Part shown: one piece after another, positions 7,808-16,193 of the stretch
Layout of the letters: every line of letters starts with the position of its first letter
How positions within the stretch are numbered: position 1 is the stretch's first letter
Assembly: GCF_016458825.1 (NCBI RefSeq)
Contig: NZ_CP066744.1
Location: forward strand, 67,001-131,000
Direction of reading: 5' to 3'
Source: Miniphocaeibacter halophilus
GTDB taxonomy: Bacteria; Bacillota; Clostridia; Tissierellales; Peptoniphilaceae
Length of the DNA stretch: 64,000 bases
Notes under the pieces: generated by a model
Database searches by the model: none
Seen by the model: only the letters and a program-made list of their open reading frames with translations
Told to the model about the DNA's origin: nothing
Position numbers and translations under genes: made by a program

Positions 7808-9379
7808 CTATATTTTATCTTCCATTGCTAATCTTACAAATTCTACATGTGGTCCAAAAACTACATGAATATGATTTTCTTTAGGGAAGAAAATTCCTGC
7901 ACAGCCTGAATTTTTTAATTCTTTTTCATCAACTAACTTTGGATTTTTTAAATCAATTCTTAATCTAGAAATACAATTTTCCAAACTTAAAATATTTTCT
8001 TTTCCTCCTAAACCTTCTATAGCAATATCCGCAATTTTATCCCAGTTTTTTTCTTTAATTAATACACTACTAGCCTCATTAACTTCAAATGATTCACGGC
8101 CTGGAGTTTCTAATTCAAATTTTAAAATGAACCATTTAAATACAAAATAAAAAACTACAAAATTTACTATTCCTAATAAAATTAAATTTATCCAATGAGT
8201 ATTTTCATATAAAAGTCCAAAAATACCAAAATCAAAAATAGTTCCTCGTATATATCCTATAGATATATTTAAAAGCTGATACGGAATAGTCATTATTCCA
8301 GATATAATACAATACACTATAAATAAAGCTGGTGAAATAAATAGAAAAGTAAATTCCAACGGTTCTGTAACATTTCCTAAAAACGCTGTTAAAACACATG
8401 TTAAAATAACACCTTTAGCTATTTTCTTATTTTTAGTAAACGCTGTTTTATACATAGCTAATCCTATAGCTGGAACTCTAAATAATGTTGTAAGCATTTG
8501 AGCTCCTCCTAAATAACTTGTTAGCTTTGGCATATATTGAGACCAAGAGGGATCTGAAGGACCTAAATTAAATAAAATTTCATTTATAGCTGGCAAGATA
8601 CCTATATATTCCGCACCATTTATAATATATATTCCTCCTGCTTCAGTAAATCTTACTATAGAAGATAAAACATGATGTAAACCAAAAGGAATTAAAGCCC
8701 TATTTAGAGCATAGAAGATACCACTCCCTATATATGGTGTCATAAAAATAAAAGATATACTAATTAAAAATCTAGTTAGTAATTCCCATATTATTGGAAC
8801 TACAAGACCAATTGGCACCATCGCCGCTATTGTTATAATAGGTATTGATTTTTTACCTCCAAAAAACGCAAACGCCAATGGAAGTTCTAAATTATAAAAT
8901 CTATTAGCTACTTTTGCTGCTACTAATCCACAAATAATCCCACCCATAGCCTCTATCTTAAGGGTTTGAATACCTAATACCATACCCTGTCCAACTTGTG
9001 CCATAGTCTCAGGTTCGGCAAGATTACCTGTTACTGTTAAAAATATATTCATTACTTGGTTTAAGGTTAAATAACCTGCAACTGAAGCAAATACTGCAAT
9101 ACCTTTTTCTTTCTTAGCAACCCCTTGTGCAACTCCCATAGCAAAAAGTAAAGGTATGTTATTAAATACAATACTGGTAATCGATTGCAAACTTTTAATA
9201 ATCAATTGAAGTGTTTCATTTCCTATTAAAGGAAATTTTTCCAACATATATGGTTGAGAAAGGGCACTACATATTCCCATTATCATTCCAACAGGAGCTA
9301 ATACTGCAATAGGTAAAAGAAGTGAACGACCAAATACTTGTATACCATCTTTCCAGCTCGACTTATTTTTATTTTTCAT
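7808..9379 (-). CDS. PTS permease, glucose/GlcNAc/maltose-type EIIC-EIIB
   Basis: 523 residues. Residues about 15-420 are the multi-span EIIC channel of the glucose superfamily (FGRSLLLPIAVLAPVG at the N end; NVTEPLEFTFLFISPALF late in the domain). Residues about 440-523 are an EIIB domain whose phosphorylated cysteine is Cys469 in ENCISRLRIDL, equivalent to the C-x-TRLR motif. No EIIA domain is fused, so phosphate must come from an EIIA elsewhere. It is first in an operon with the lyase and NagA-like genes. It imports and phosphorylates a sugar, probably an amino-sugar derivative judging from its partners. SD AAAGGA lies before the ATG. Confidence 0.88.
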   Translation of the reverse strand: MKNKNKSSWKDGIQVFGRSLLLPIAVLAPVGMIMGICSALSQPYMLEKFPLIGNETLQLIIKSLQSITSIVFNNIPLLFAMGVAQGVAKKEKGIAVFASVAGYLTLNQVMNIFLTVTGNLAEPETMAQVGQGMVLGIQTLKIEAMGGIICGLVAAKVANRFYNLELPLAFAFFGGKKSIPIITIAAMVPIGLVVPIIWELLTRFLISISFIFMTPYIGSGIFYALNRALIPFGLHHVLSSIVRFTEAGGIYIINGAEYIGILPAINEILFNLGPSDPSWSQYMPKLTSYLGGAQMLTTLFRVPAIGLAMYKTAFTKNKKIAKGVILTCVLTAFLGNVTEPLEFTFLFISPALFIVYCIISGIMTIPYQLLNISIGYIRGTIFDFGIFGLLYENTHWINLILLGIVNFVVFYFVFKWFILKFELETPGRESFEVNEASSVLIKEKNWDKIADIAIEGLGGKENILSLENCISRLRIDLKNPKLVDEKELKNSGCAGIFFPKENHIHVVFGPHVEFVRLAMEDKI

Positions 9380-9428
9380 GTCTCTATCCTTTCATTTTTA
9401 TAAAAAATTTCCTTCATGAAGTACTTTA

Positions 9429-9457
9429 ATTATCATATTTATTATAAAGTTCTTCAA
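9429..9457 (-). promoter_or_regulatory. Promoter of the PTS operon
   Basis: Minus-strand TTGAAG (9452-9457), 17-bp spacer, GATAAT (9429-9434), about 50 bp before the PTS start codon. The -35 lies inside the sequence shared with the regulator's own upstream region. Confidence 0.5.
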
Positions 9458-9477
9458 GGGACTAATTATATAAAATT
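9441..9477 (+). repeat. Element shared with the regulator promoter (copy 2)
   Basis: Contains TTATAAAGTT and ACTAATTATATAAAATT, matching blocks at 3323-3360 with a 3-base gap. It overlaps the -35 of the PTS promoter, a position where a bound regulator could act. Confidence 0.4.
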
Positions 9478-9587
9478 AATTCGCATTTAGTTGCCCCTAA
9501 ACCAAATCTAAATATACAATTTCTTATATACATGATAGTATTAATAATTGAAAGGTTTTTTAATATATTATAAAAGAAGGTGATAAA

Positions 9588-10442
9588 ATGAAACTATTTG
9601 CATTTGATTTAGACGGAACCCTACTATCTGACTCAAAGGAAATTACAGAAAATTCTTTAAAAGCTATAAAAAGAATAAATCAATTAGGATATAAGTGGGT
9701 AATTGTAACAGGTAGAAACTATGATTTGGTAAAACCGATTTTAGAACAATACGATTTAAGTTGTGATTTAATTTTAAATAATGGCCATCAATATATAGAT
9801 TCAAATCATAAGGAAATTAAACGTATACCTATTGAAAATGAAACACTAAAGGAAGCTTTACCGATTCTATTAAAGGATACAAATCATACAACTATATTTA
9901 CTAACAAAGAAAAATATATTTTTACTGATAAAGAATCATATTTTTATGAACATATTAAAATTTTAGGTACTGTTAATAATAACCATTATTTAAATTCAAC
10001 AGAATCTATTGATTACTATAAAAAGATGTTACTTTATAATACAAAAACTCTTAACTTGTCCGATTCTTTAATAACAAAAAATATCGACGTCTTAAAAATA
10101 GACCTTGCAAATTTTGATGAAAATAAAATACAGGACAGTTACCTATTGTTACAGGACATAAATAATTTAGGTGTACACAAAACATCAGATTATTCTCTAG
10201 AGATAACAGAAATTTCTTCTAATAAGGCTGTTATGTTAATGGATTTAGTAAAAGAAAAAGATTTTTCTTTAGAAAATGTATATATTTTTGGTGATAGTAT
10301 GAACGATATTGAGCTATTTGAAACTTTTCCAAATTCAATTGCTATGGGAAATGCTAACAGAAAAATCAAAGAAAAGGCGAAATGGATTACAGACACTAAC
10401 AATAATGATGGCATATATAAAGCTATTAAAAATATTATTTAG
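9588..10442 (+). CDS. Cof-type HAD-IIB sugar phosphatase
   Basis: 284 residues, cytoplasmic. HAD motif I is FDLDGTLL (residues 6-13, nucleophile Asp), motif II TGR, and the late motif GDSMNDIELF with acidic metal ligands. The cap insertion between motifs is of the IIB type, as in Cof/YidA proteins that dephosphorylate sugar phosphates or cofactors. SD AGAAGGTGAT is at good spacing. It diverges from the PTS operon across 208 bp and could clear sugar phosphates made by it, but that link is only positional. Confidence 0.85.
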   Translation: MKLFAFDLDGTLLSDSKEITENSLKAIKRINQLGYKWVIVTGRNYDLVKPILEQYDLSCDLILNNGHQYIDSNHKEIKRIPIENETLKEALPILLKDTNHTTIFTNKEKYIFTDKESYFYEHIKILGTVNNNHYLNSTESIDYYKKMLLYNTKTLNLSDSLITKNIDVLKIDLANFDENKIQDSYLLLQDINNLGVHKTSDYSLEITEISSNKAVMLMDLVKEKDFSLENVYIFGDSMNDIELFETFPNSIAMGNANRKIKEKAKWITDTNNNDGIYKAIKNII

Positions 10443-10454
10443 CTTTATATATGC
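10411..10454 (+). terminator. Hairpin overlapping the end of the Cof-type gene
   Basis: Perfect 14-bp stem GCATATATAAAGCT / AGCTTTATATATGC whose loop contains the stop codon. The following T-rich stretch is weak, so it may act as a terminator or as 3'-end protection. Confidence 0.5.
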
Positions 10455-10510
10455 CCTTATGGTATTTTAATTTTGTTAGAAAAATAAAAACAACTACCAA
10501 TTACTATATA

Positions 10511-10927
10511 TTAAATTATCTTTATTTCTGTTTCAAACTCAGGACTGTCTGTAATTGTTAGTTTTACAGGACAATATTTTTCTATTAGGTTAATAAATTT
10601 GTTAATTTGTTTTTCTGAATCATCAGTATCTATATAATAAGTCGTTTTTATTAGTGAAAACCCTTTACTTTTATTTTTATCCATTTCACCACTAACATCA
10701 ATTTTTATAGATTTAATATTTAATTTCAATTTTTTGCTAAACCCTTTAGCCACCATCATCTTTCAAGCACCTAAGGATGATAACAAGGCTTCTACTGGTG
10801 TCATACCTTCATCAAAGCCACCTTCTTCTATTGGCTCATCTAATATTAATTCAAAATTTCTTACCCTTGCTATAGTTTTCATTCCTTCTATAGACTCTAT
10901 ACTTGCCTTATATAAACTTTTCTCCAT
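10511..10927 (-). CDS. Selenocysteine-containing OsmC/Ohr-family protein
   Basis: 138 residues if the TGA at 10763-10765 (codon 55) is read as Sec. The reading frame runs straight through: EALLSSLGA-U-KMMVAKGF, exactly where OsmC/Ohr proteins have their first catalytic cysteine (family pattern LLxxLGAC). The second catalytic Cys is retained as Cys119 in EKYCPVKL. The ATG at 10927 has a TAGGAGGAG site; starting at the methionine after the TGA would discard about 40% of the fold and has no such site. OsmC proteins reduce organic peroxides using a Cys pair; a Sec/Cys pair should do the same. A small hairpin follows the TGA. Monocistronic. Confidence 0.9.
10736..10750 (-). promoter_or_regulatory. 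Candidate bacterial SECIS hairpin of the OsmC-family gene
   Basis: GCTAAA-GGG-TTTAGC forms a 6-bp stem whose G-rich apical loop lies 18-20 nt after the TGA, inside the range usual for bacterial SECIS loops. The stem is short, so support is moderate. Confidence 0.55.
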
Positions 10928-11028
10928 AGTCTCCTCCTACAATCAATAATATATTTATACCCCTACAGTTTTTCTATAATTATAGGTAAAACCATTCAAT
11001 TATTATATTTGCTAATAATTGAGCATAT

Positions 11029-11065
11029 AAAAACCACTATAATTAAAAAATTATAGTGGTTTTTT
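11029..11065. terminator. Terminator after the ureohydrolase gene
   Basis: Perfect 16-bp stem AAAAACCACTATAATT and its complement, with T tracts both ways. It is 129 bp past the stop of the minus-strand gene ending at 11194. Confidence 0.85.
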
Positions 11066-11193
11066 AACGACTTACTTATGTAAAATAAGACATATTAATT
11101 TAACGATAATAAGTAAACCGGCCCATTATTTATTTAACAGTATAATCTAAAAGTATATACCTATCTTCTAATATACTTACTCTTACCTAGTTT

Positions 11194-12252
11194 TTATTTC
11201 TTTGGTAAATGTCCATTTTGTACTAATGAACATAAGGTATCACAAATAATTCTAACACCCATTAAGGCTGTTTGCTGATTATTGTCATCATAAGGAGGAC
11301 TCACTTCTACAACCTCCATACCAATAAGACCTGGTTCCGCTAATTTTCTTACTAATCTAAGAACTTCTCTTGGAAGTAATCCACCTGGTTCTGGCCATCC
11401 AGTACCATTTGAAATTCCACTGTCAATAACATCTACGTCTACTGTTAGATAAACGGCTTCTACACCATTTGCCCAAGCTTTTTCCAAAGCTATTTCAGCT
11501 ACTTTATCTACTCCAAGTTCATCTACATCATCAACTGTTAAAACTGTTTGTCCACGTTCTTTTGTACCAGCTGCTGCTCTTGCATCGTTTTGCCAGCCAC
11601 CAATACCTATGTGAACAATATTTTTAGGATCTACATTTGGTAATGAACCTGCATGATACAATGGTGTGTCATGCATTTTTTCTCCCATCATAAGTGGAGT
11701 CATGTCTAAATGACGATCAAGTTGTATTACTCCAACTTTTCCTTCTATTGATTTTGCAACTCCTTTTATTGTTCCATAAGCAATAGAATGGTCTCCTCCA
11801 AGTACAACAGGAAATACATTTTGTTTTAAAATAGTTGATACTGCTTCACTTAATTGTTCAATTTCTCTGTCTATTGCATGAATAGAGAAAATATCACCAA
11901 TATCTCCCATTTTCATTTCCAATGCTAAATCGATTCCCGCTTCAAAATTATATGTTTTAAATAATTTTGAAATAGATCTCATAGACTCTGGACCAAAACG
12001 TGTTCCCGGTCTAAATGTTGTTCCTACGTCAAAAGGTGCTCCTACAAATGCAACATCTAAATCCTTAATATTATTAAAATCTTCATAATATGGAGTTTTT
12101 AAAAATGTTGCTATTCCTGCATACGAAGGTATGTCATCTCGAACAAATAGTGGTAATTTTTCATTTACCTTGCTTTTGTCCATTCCACCCATCTTTTCTA
12201 CAAGTTTTTCTGCTGCTAAAAGTGCTTTTTCGCCATGAGTATTTTTTTTCAT
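11194..12252 (-). CDS. Guanidine hydrolase-like ureohydrolase (agmatinase/arginase superfamily)
   Basis: 352 residues from the ATG at 12252, chosen because TAGGAG lies 8 bp upstream; a GTG three codons earlier is less likely. All six binuclear metal ligands of the superfamily are visible: His155 (GGDHS), Asp179, His181 and Asp183 (LDRHLD), Asp272 and Asp274 (TVDVDVID). Two features differ from ordinary agmatinases: DAHxD is DRHLD and the substrate loop reads GTGWPEPGG with Trp in place of Thr. Together with IGIGGWQ and GMEVVEVSPPYD these match, from memory, the Ni-dependent guanidine hydrolases formerly annotated as agmatinases, which make urea and ammonia. Agmatinase or guanidinobutyrase remain possible. 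No nickel chaperone genes adjoin. Confidence 0.75.
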   Translation of the reverse strand: MKKNTHGEKALLAAEKLVEKMGGMDKSKVNEKLPLFVRDDIPSYAGIATFLKTPYYEDFNNIKDLDVAFVGAPFDVGTTFRPGTRFGPESMRSISKLFKTYNFEAGIDLALEMKMGDIGDIFSIHAIDREIEQLSEAVSTILKQNVFPVVLGGDHSIAYGTIKGVAKSIEGKVGVIQLDRHLDMTPLMMGEKMHDTPLYHAGSLPNVDPKNIVHIGIGGWQNDARAAAGTKERGQTVLTVDDVDELGVDKVAEIALEKAWANGVEAVYLTVDVDVIDSGISNGTGWPEPGGLLPREVLRLVRKLAEPGLIGMEVVEVSPPYDDNNQQTALMGVRIICDTLCSLVQNGHLPKK

Positions 12253-12284
12253 ATATAACACGCTCCTAGTTATTAAACATACTC

Positions 12285-12345
12285 ACTTTAAAGATTACAC
12301 TGCACATTTACACCTTACGGCTAAGGTTTCATCTTAATCCTACTA
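12285..12345 (-). promoter_or_regulatory. Structured leader upstream of the ureohydrolase, candidate riboswitch
   Basis: In minus-strand RNA, GGATTA (12340-12335) pairs with TAATC near 12293-12297, enclosing a perfect inner hairpin ACCTTA-GCCG-TAAGGT (12312-12327) and a long unpaired side containing AAATGTGCAGTG. It lies between ribH and the ureohydrolase start, in the 5' leader. A guanidine riboswitch would suit the gene, but the ACGR loops of the mini-ykkC class are absent and I cannot assign a class. Confidence 0.35.
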
Positions 12346-12364
12346 TAAAATGTGATTAAAATCA

Positions 12365-12380
12365 AATTACCGCGGTAATT
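12365..12380. repeat. Perfect palindrome AATTACCGCGGTAATT
   Basis: 16-bp perfect palindrome 11 bp past the ribH stop. Its CCGCGG core is unusual in this AT-rich sequence. It could be an operator for the downstream gene or, as a 6-bp stem with a CGCG loop followed by a T-rich run on the minus strand, a weak terminator of the riboflavin operon. Confidence 0.45.
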
Positions 12381-12391
12381 ATATATAGTTT

Positions 12392-12859
12392 TTAACTTTC
12401 CAATCCCCTTATTAAATTAACCATTTCAATTGCACCTTCAGCACATTCAAATCCTTTGTTACCTGCTTTTGTTCCCGCTCTTTCAATGGCTTGTTCTATG
12501 TTTTCTGTTGTTAATACTCCAAATAAAACAGGTTTTTCACTATTTAAAGAAATATGTGCTATGCCCTTTGAAACTTCACTACAAACATAGTCATAGTGGG
12601 TAGTTGAACCTCTAATTATAGCTCCTAAACATATTATTGCATCATATTTGTTATTTTCAGCCATTTTAGCAGCTATTAAAGGAATTTCAAAAGCACCAGG
12701 TACCCAAGCCACTTCTATATCCTCTTCTTTTACATTGTGTCTTTTAAGTCCATCAATTGCTCCCGATAATAACTTTGATGTAATAAACTCGTTAAATCTT
12801 CCTGCTACTATTCCAACTTTTATATTGTCCGCTATTAAATTTCCTTCGTATACTTTCAT
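12392..12859 (-). CDS. ribH: 6,7-dimethyl-8-ribityllumazine synthase
   Basis: 155 residues, normal for RibH, which condenses 5-amino-6-ribitylaminouracil with dihydroxybutanone phosphate, the penultimate step of riboflavin synthesis. Recognisable segments are [37 protein letters not shown] with the catalytic His in the last, and [16 protein letters not shown]. It is the last gene of ribD-ribE-ribBA-ribH, 9 bp after ribBA, with its own AGGAGG site. Confidence 0.96.
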   Translation of the reverse strand: MKVYEGNLIADNIKVGIVAGRFNEFITSKLLSGAIDGLKRHNVKEEDIEVAWVPGAFEIPLIAAKMAENNKYDAIICLGAIIRGSTTHYDYVCSEVSKGIAHISLNSEKPVLFGVLTTENIEQAIERAGTKAGNKGFECAEGAIEMVNLIRGLES

Positions 12860-12868
12860 TTTTTCCTC

Positions 12869-14065
12869 CTATATATTTAGAATATGTCCCATTCTATTTT
12901 TCTTTGTATTTAAGTAAAATAAATCATGTTTATTAGCTTCTATTTCAATTGGTAAACGCTCTGTAATCTTAATACCAAATTCAGAAAGCTGATTTACCTT
13001 ATCCGGATTATTAGTTAAAAGTTTTATGGAACTAACTCCTAGGTCCTTTAGCATTTGTGCTCCTATATAATATTCTCTTAAATCCCCCTTAAATCCTAAG
13101 GCAAGATTTGCATCTAGAGTATCCATTCCCTTATCCTGTAAGTTATAAGCCTTTATTTTATTTACAAGTCCTATTCCCCTACCTTCTTGACGCATATATA
13201 AAATTATTCCCTGCCCTTTTTCTGAAATTTTTTTCATAGCATTTTCCAGTTGTTTTCCACAATCGCATTTTAAAGAGCCAAAGGTATCTCCTGTTAAACA
13301 CTCAGAATGTAATCTACAAAGTACATTACCTTCATTATTTACATCTCCTTTTACCAATGCTAAATGATGTTCTTGGTTTAATATATTTATATAGCAATAG
13401 AGTGTAAAGTCTCCATATTTAGTTGGTAAATTAGTCTTTGAAACCATTTTTACTAATTTGTCCTTATTTTTTCTATAATCTTGTAAATCTTTTATGGAAA
13501 TATATGTAATGTTCCATTTTTTTGCAAACTCTTTTAATTCTTCCCTTCTCATCATCTGCCCGTTATCTGCCATAATTTCACAACAAATTCCACATTCCTT
13601 TAAATTTGCTAATTTCATTAAGTCTACTGTGGCCTCTGTATGACCATTTCTTTCTAAAACTCCATTATCTTTTGCAACAAGGGGAAACATATGGCCAGGT
13701 CTTCTAAAATCTTCCGGCTTACTATTTTCATCTACAGATAAACGAGCTGTAAGGCCTCTTTCTTCAGCTGATATACCTGTTGATGTTTCTTTATGGTCAA
13801 TAGAAACGGTAAAGGCTGTTTCATGATTATCGGTATTTACGGTTACCATTGGAGTCAACTGTAGGTTTTCAGCAATTTTTCTACTCATAGGCATACATAT
13901 TAATCCTTTAGCATACTTTGCCATAAAATTAATGTTTTCCCTTGTAGCAAATTCTGCTGCACAAATTAAATCTCCTTCATTTTCCCTGTCCTCATCATCA
14001 ACTACCATTACTATTTTTCCTTCTCTAATATCGGAAATAGCTTCTTCAACTAATTTAAATTTCAT
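12869..14065 (-). CDS. ribBA: Bifunctional DHBP synthase / GTP cyclohydrolase II
   Basis: 398 residues, usual fusion length. The N-terminal half (1-200) is 3,4-dihydroxy-2-butanone 4-phosphate synthase with [13 protein letters not shown] and HTEATVDL. The C-terminal half (205-398) is GTP cyclohydrolase II with the zinc cysteines of [14 protein letters not shown] and KCDCG and the catalytic [10 protein letters not shown]. It feeds both branches of riboflavin synthesis. Third in the operon, 9 bp after ribE, with AGGAGG before the ATG. Confidence 0.96.
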   Translation of the reverse strand: MKFKLVEEAISDIREGKIVMVVDDEDRENEGDLICAAEFATRENINFMAKYAKGLICMPMSRKIAENLQLTPMVTVNTDNHETAFTVSIDHKETSTGISAEERGLTARLSVDENSKPEDFRRPGHMFPLVAKDNGVLERNGHTEATVDLMKLANLKECGICCEIMADNGQMMRREELKEFAKKWNITYISIKDLQDYRKNKDKLVKMVSKTNLPTKYGDFTLYCYINILNQEHHLALVKGDVNNEGNVLCRLHSECLTGDTFGSLKCDCGKQLENAMKKISEKGQGIILYMRQEGRGIGLVNKIKAYNLQDKGMDTLDANLALGFKGDLREYYIGAQMLKDLGVSSIKLLTNNPDKVNQLSEFGIKITERLPIEIEANKHDLFYLNTKKNRMGHILNI

Positions 14066-14074
14066 TATTTCCTC

Positions 14075-14716
14075 CTAAAATCCATATTTTAATAAAAATT
14101 CCCTGGAAATATTGCTTTCCTTCTCTTTGTTTATATTTAAAATTCTTTCAATATATTTACCAACACAATCATTTTCCAAATTTACCATACTTCCAATTTT
14201 TTTATAGGATAGTATTGTTTCATTAAAGGTATGTGGAATAACCGATACTCTAAAACTATCTTCTGTAAAATCAACAATAGTAAGACTAATTCCATCAATA
14301 GCTATTGAGCCTTTTTCAATAATATATTGCATAATTTTTTCATTGGTTTGTATTCTGTACCAAGTTGCAATTTCATCTTTTTTTACTTCTACAATCTTTC
14401 CAACTCCGTCAATGTGTCCTGTTACTATATGGCCTCCAAAACGGCCGTTAGCTGTCATTGCCCTTTCTAAATTTACTAAATCTCCTACTTTGGAATTTTT
14501 TAAGGAAGTTTTTTCTAGAGTTTCTCTCATAGAATCAACTAAAAATCCATCTTGAGTAAATTCTGTAACAGTTAAGCAAATTCCATTAACAGCAATACTG
14601 TCTCCTATTGAAATATTGGACATAATTTTATCTGCTTTTATTCTTAAACTTAAAGAATTTCCCTTACGGCTAATACTGTCAATTTCTCCTACTTCTTCAA
14701 TAATTCCTGTAAACAT
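14075..14716 (-). CDS. ribE: Riboflavin synthase, alpha subunit
   Basis: 213 residues. Two tandem lumazine-binding barrels are visible: the first opens MFTGIIEEVGEI, the second begins near residue 98 (GGHIVTGHIDGVGKI). This is the standard trimeric riboflavin synthase that dismutates two lumazines into riboflavin. Its ATG overlaps the ribD stop by one base (TAATG), implying translational coupling. The gene is often also called ribC in Bacillus-type nomenclature. Confidence 0.95.
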   Translation of the reverse strand: MFTGIIEEVGEIDSISRKGNSLSLRIKADKIMSNISIGDSIAVNGICLTVTEFTQDGFLVDSMRETLEKTSLKNSKVGDLVNLERAMTANGRFGGHIVTGHIDGVGKIVEVKKDEIATWYRIQTNEKIMQYIIEKGSIAIDGISLTIVDFTEDSFRVSVIPHTFNETILSYKKIGSMVNLENDCVGKYIERILNINKEKESNISREFLLKYGF

Positions 14717-15804
14717 TAAAATAAAACCTCACTTTCTAATAGAATATCCGAGCCAAAATATTTAACTGTTGGTGGAGACAACTTTATTGAATTAATTGGA
14801 TCACTGACGCCGTCTCCTCTAATTGGTGAAATACCATGTAAGCCACCAAATAATTTGGGAGCAATATAAACCTGAAGGGATTTCACAATTCCCCCTTCTA
14901 AAGCCGACCAATTTAAAGTTCCTCCTCCTTCAAGTAAAATACTATCTATTTTCATTTCTCCCAGTTTTTTCATTAGTTGAGAAAGATTAATATGACCATC
15001 TTTCATATCTGTTACAAGAATTTCACAACCAAGGTTAATATATTCCCTTTGTTTCTTAAGGTCTCTATTACAGGTGGCAATAATTGTTCTTACCTTCCTT
15101 GCTGTCCTTACTATTTTTGAATCTAGTGAAAGAATTAAATTAGTATCACATATAATTCTTATTGGATTATAGAAACCCTCAAGTCTACAAGTCAGCATTG
15201 GATCGTCATTAACAACTGTATTAATACCAACCATAATGCCGGCATATTCCCCTCTGGTTTTGTGGACGTTTTCCCTTGCCTCATCGCCTGTAATCCACTT
15301 TGATTTATTGGTTTTTGTTGCAATTTTTCCATCCATAGTCATTGCATATTTCATAGTTACATAGGGAGTTTTAGTTTTAATATAATGAGAAAATATTTTT
15401 ATTAATTCCTTGCACTCCTCTTCTAAAAATCCTACTTTTACATTTATTCCTTTAGCTTTAAGAATTCCAACTCCCTTTCCGGCAACAATTGGGTTTGGAT
15501 CCAATGTTCCAACTACAACTTCTGAAATTCCACTTTTTATTATTGCTTCTGTACAAGGTGAATTTGTTCCTTGATGACAACAAGGCTCTAAGGTTACATA
15601 CATTGTTGAACCACATAAGGATTTTTTAGAGGAATTTATTGCATTAACCTCTGCATGAGCCCTACCATACTCTTCATGGTATCCCCTTCCAATAACCTCC
15701 CCATCTTTTACAATTACTGCTCCTACTAATGGATTTGGATTTACTTTACCCCTACCTTTTTCTGCTAGTTCAATTGCCAAAGCCATAAACTTTTTTTCGT
15801 CCAT
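14716..15804 (-). CDS. ribD: Bifunctional riboflavin deaminase/reductase
   Basis: 362 residues starting at the ATG at 15804, which follows GGAGGAGAA; an upstream in-frame start has no such site and would lie in the leader. The N-terminal deaminase carries the zinc ligands HAEVNAI and LEPCCHQGTNSPCTEAI. The C-terminal reductase (about 145-362) contains TMKYAMTMDGKIAT and LLEGGGTLNWSAL. It performs the deamination and side-chain reduction steps after GTP cyclohydrolase II. First gene of the rib operon, controlled by the FMN riboswitch upstream. Confidence 0.95.
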   Translation of the reverse strand: MDEKKFMALAIELAEKGRGKVNPNPLVGAVIVKDGEVIGRGYHEEYGRAHAEVNAINSSKKSLCGSTMYVTLEPCCHQGTNSPCTEAIIKSGISEVVVGTLDPNPIVAGKGVGILKAKGINVKVGFLEEECKELIKIFSHYIKTKTPYVTMKYAMTMDGKIATKTNKSKWITGDEARENVHKTRGEYAGIMVGINTVVNDDPMLTCRLEGFYNPIRIICDTNLILSLDSKIVRTARKVRTIIATCNRDLKKQREYINLGCEILVTDMKDGHINLSQLMKKLGEMKIDSILLEGGGTLNWSALEGGIVKSLQVYIAPKLFGGLHGISPIRGDGVSDPINSIKLSPPTVKYFGSDILLESEVLF

Positions 15805-15842
15805 TTCTCCTCCAATAATGTTTAAAATAAATTTATTACAAC

Positions 15843-15870
15843 AAAAAACCCTGAACAAAATTGTTCAGGG
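15843..15870 (-). terminator. Second terminator in the rib leader
   Basis: CCCTGAAC-AATTTT-GTTCAGGG followed on the minus strand by TTTTTTG, about 40 bp before the ribD start. It is a complete intrinsic terminator inside the 5' leader, the second after the aptamer. Confidence 0.85.
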
Positions 15871-15949
15871 CAAAATTTTAAAATAATTATTCTTGTTTTA
15901 TTTTAGATTTATGTTTATATAATTATAAATCTATTTATTTTTATACCTA

Positions 15950-15988
15950 GAAAAAAATAAAGCTCTGAAATGAAACCATTTCAGAGCA
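15950..15988 (-). terminator. First terminator in the rib leader
   Basis: 11-bp stem GCTCTGAAATG / CATTTCAGAGC with a GTTT loop, then TTTATTTTTTT on the minus strand, 22 nt after the FMN aptamer. By position it is the riboswitch expression platform. Confidence 0.88.
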
Positions 15989-16009
15989 AATCAACAATAT
16001 ATTACTATT

Positions 16010-16116
16010 ATCTTCTCTCATCCAGACTTTACTGTCGGCTTTGGAATTTCACCAAATCATACCTTTCGGTGCGTGGGCTTTACCACCGGTAGGGATTTTC
16101 ACCCTGCCCTGAAGAT
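16010..16116 (-). promoter_or_regulatory. FMN riboswitch aptamer (RFN element)
   Basis: All conserved segments are present in order on the minus strand: closing stem ATCTTC/GAAGAT, GGGCAGGGTGAAAATCCC, TACCGGTGGTAAAGCCCACG, then the CACCGAAAGGT region, GGTGAAATTCC, GCCGACAGTAAAGTC and GGATGAGAGAAGAT. FMN binding should favour termination before ribD. Confidence 0.97.
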
Positions 16117-16132
16117 ATATTCAATTAAATAC

Positions 16133-16161
16133 ATTGTAATTGTATATTCTTTATTTGTCAA
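16133..16161 (-). promoter_or_regulatory. Promoter of the rib operon
   Basis: TTGACA (16156-16161), 17-bp spacer, TACAAT (16133-16138) on the minus strand. Transcription would start a few bases before the FMN aptamer. Confidence 0.8.
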
Positions 16162-16193
16162 ATAATTAAAATCAACTTAAAATCTAACTTAGA

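Noticed and set aside
12312-12327. CCTTACGGCTAAGG on the plus strand considered as a mini-ykkC (guanidine-II) ACGG hairpin
   Set aside because: It is on the wrong strand for the gene, only one copy exists, and the ACGG would not occupy the loop alone.
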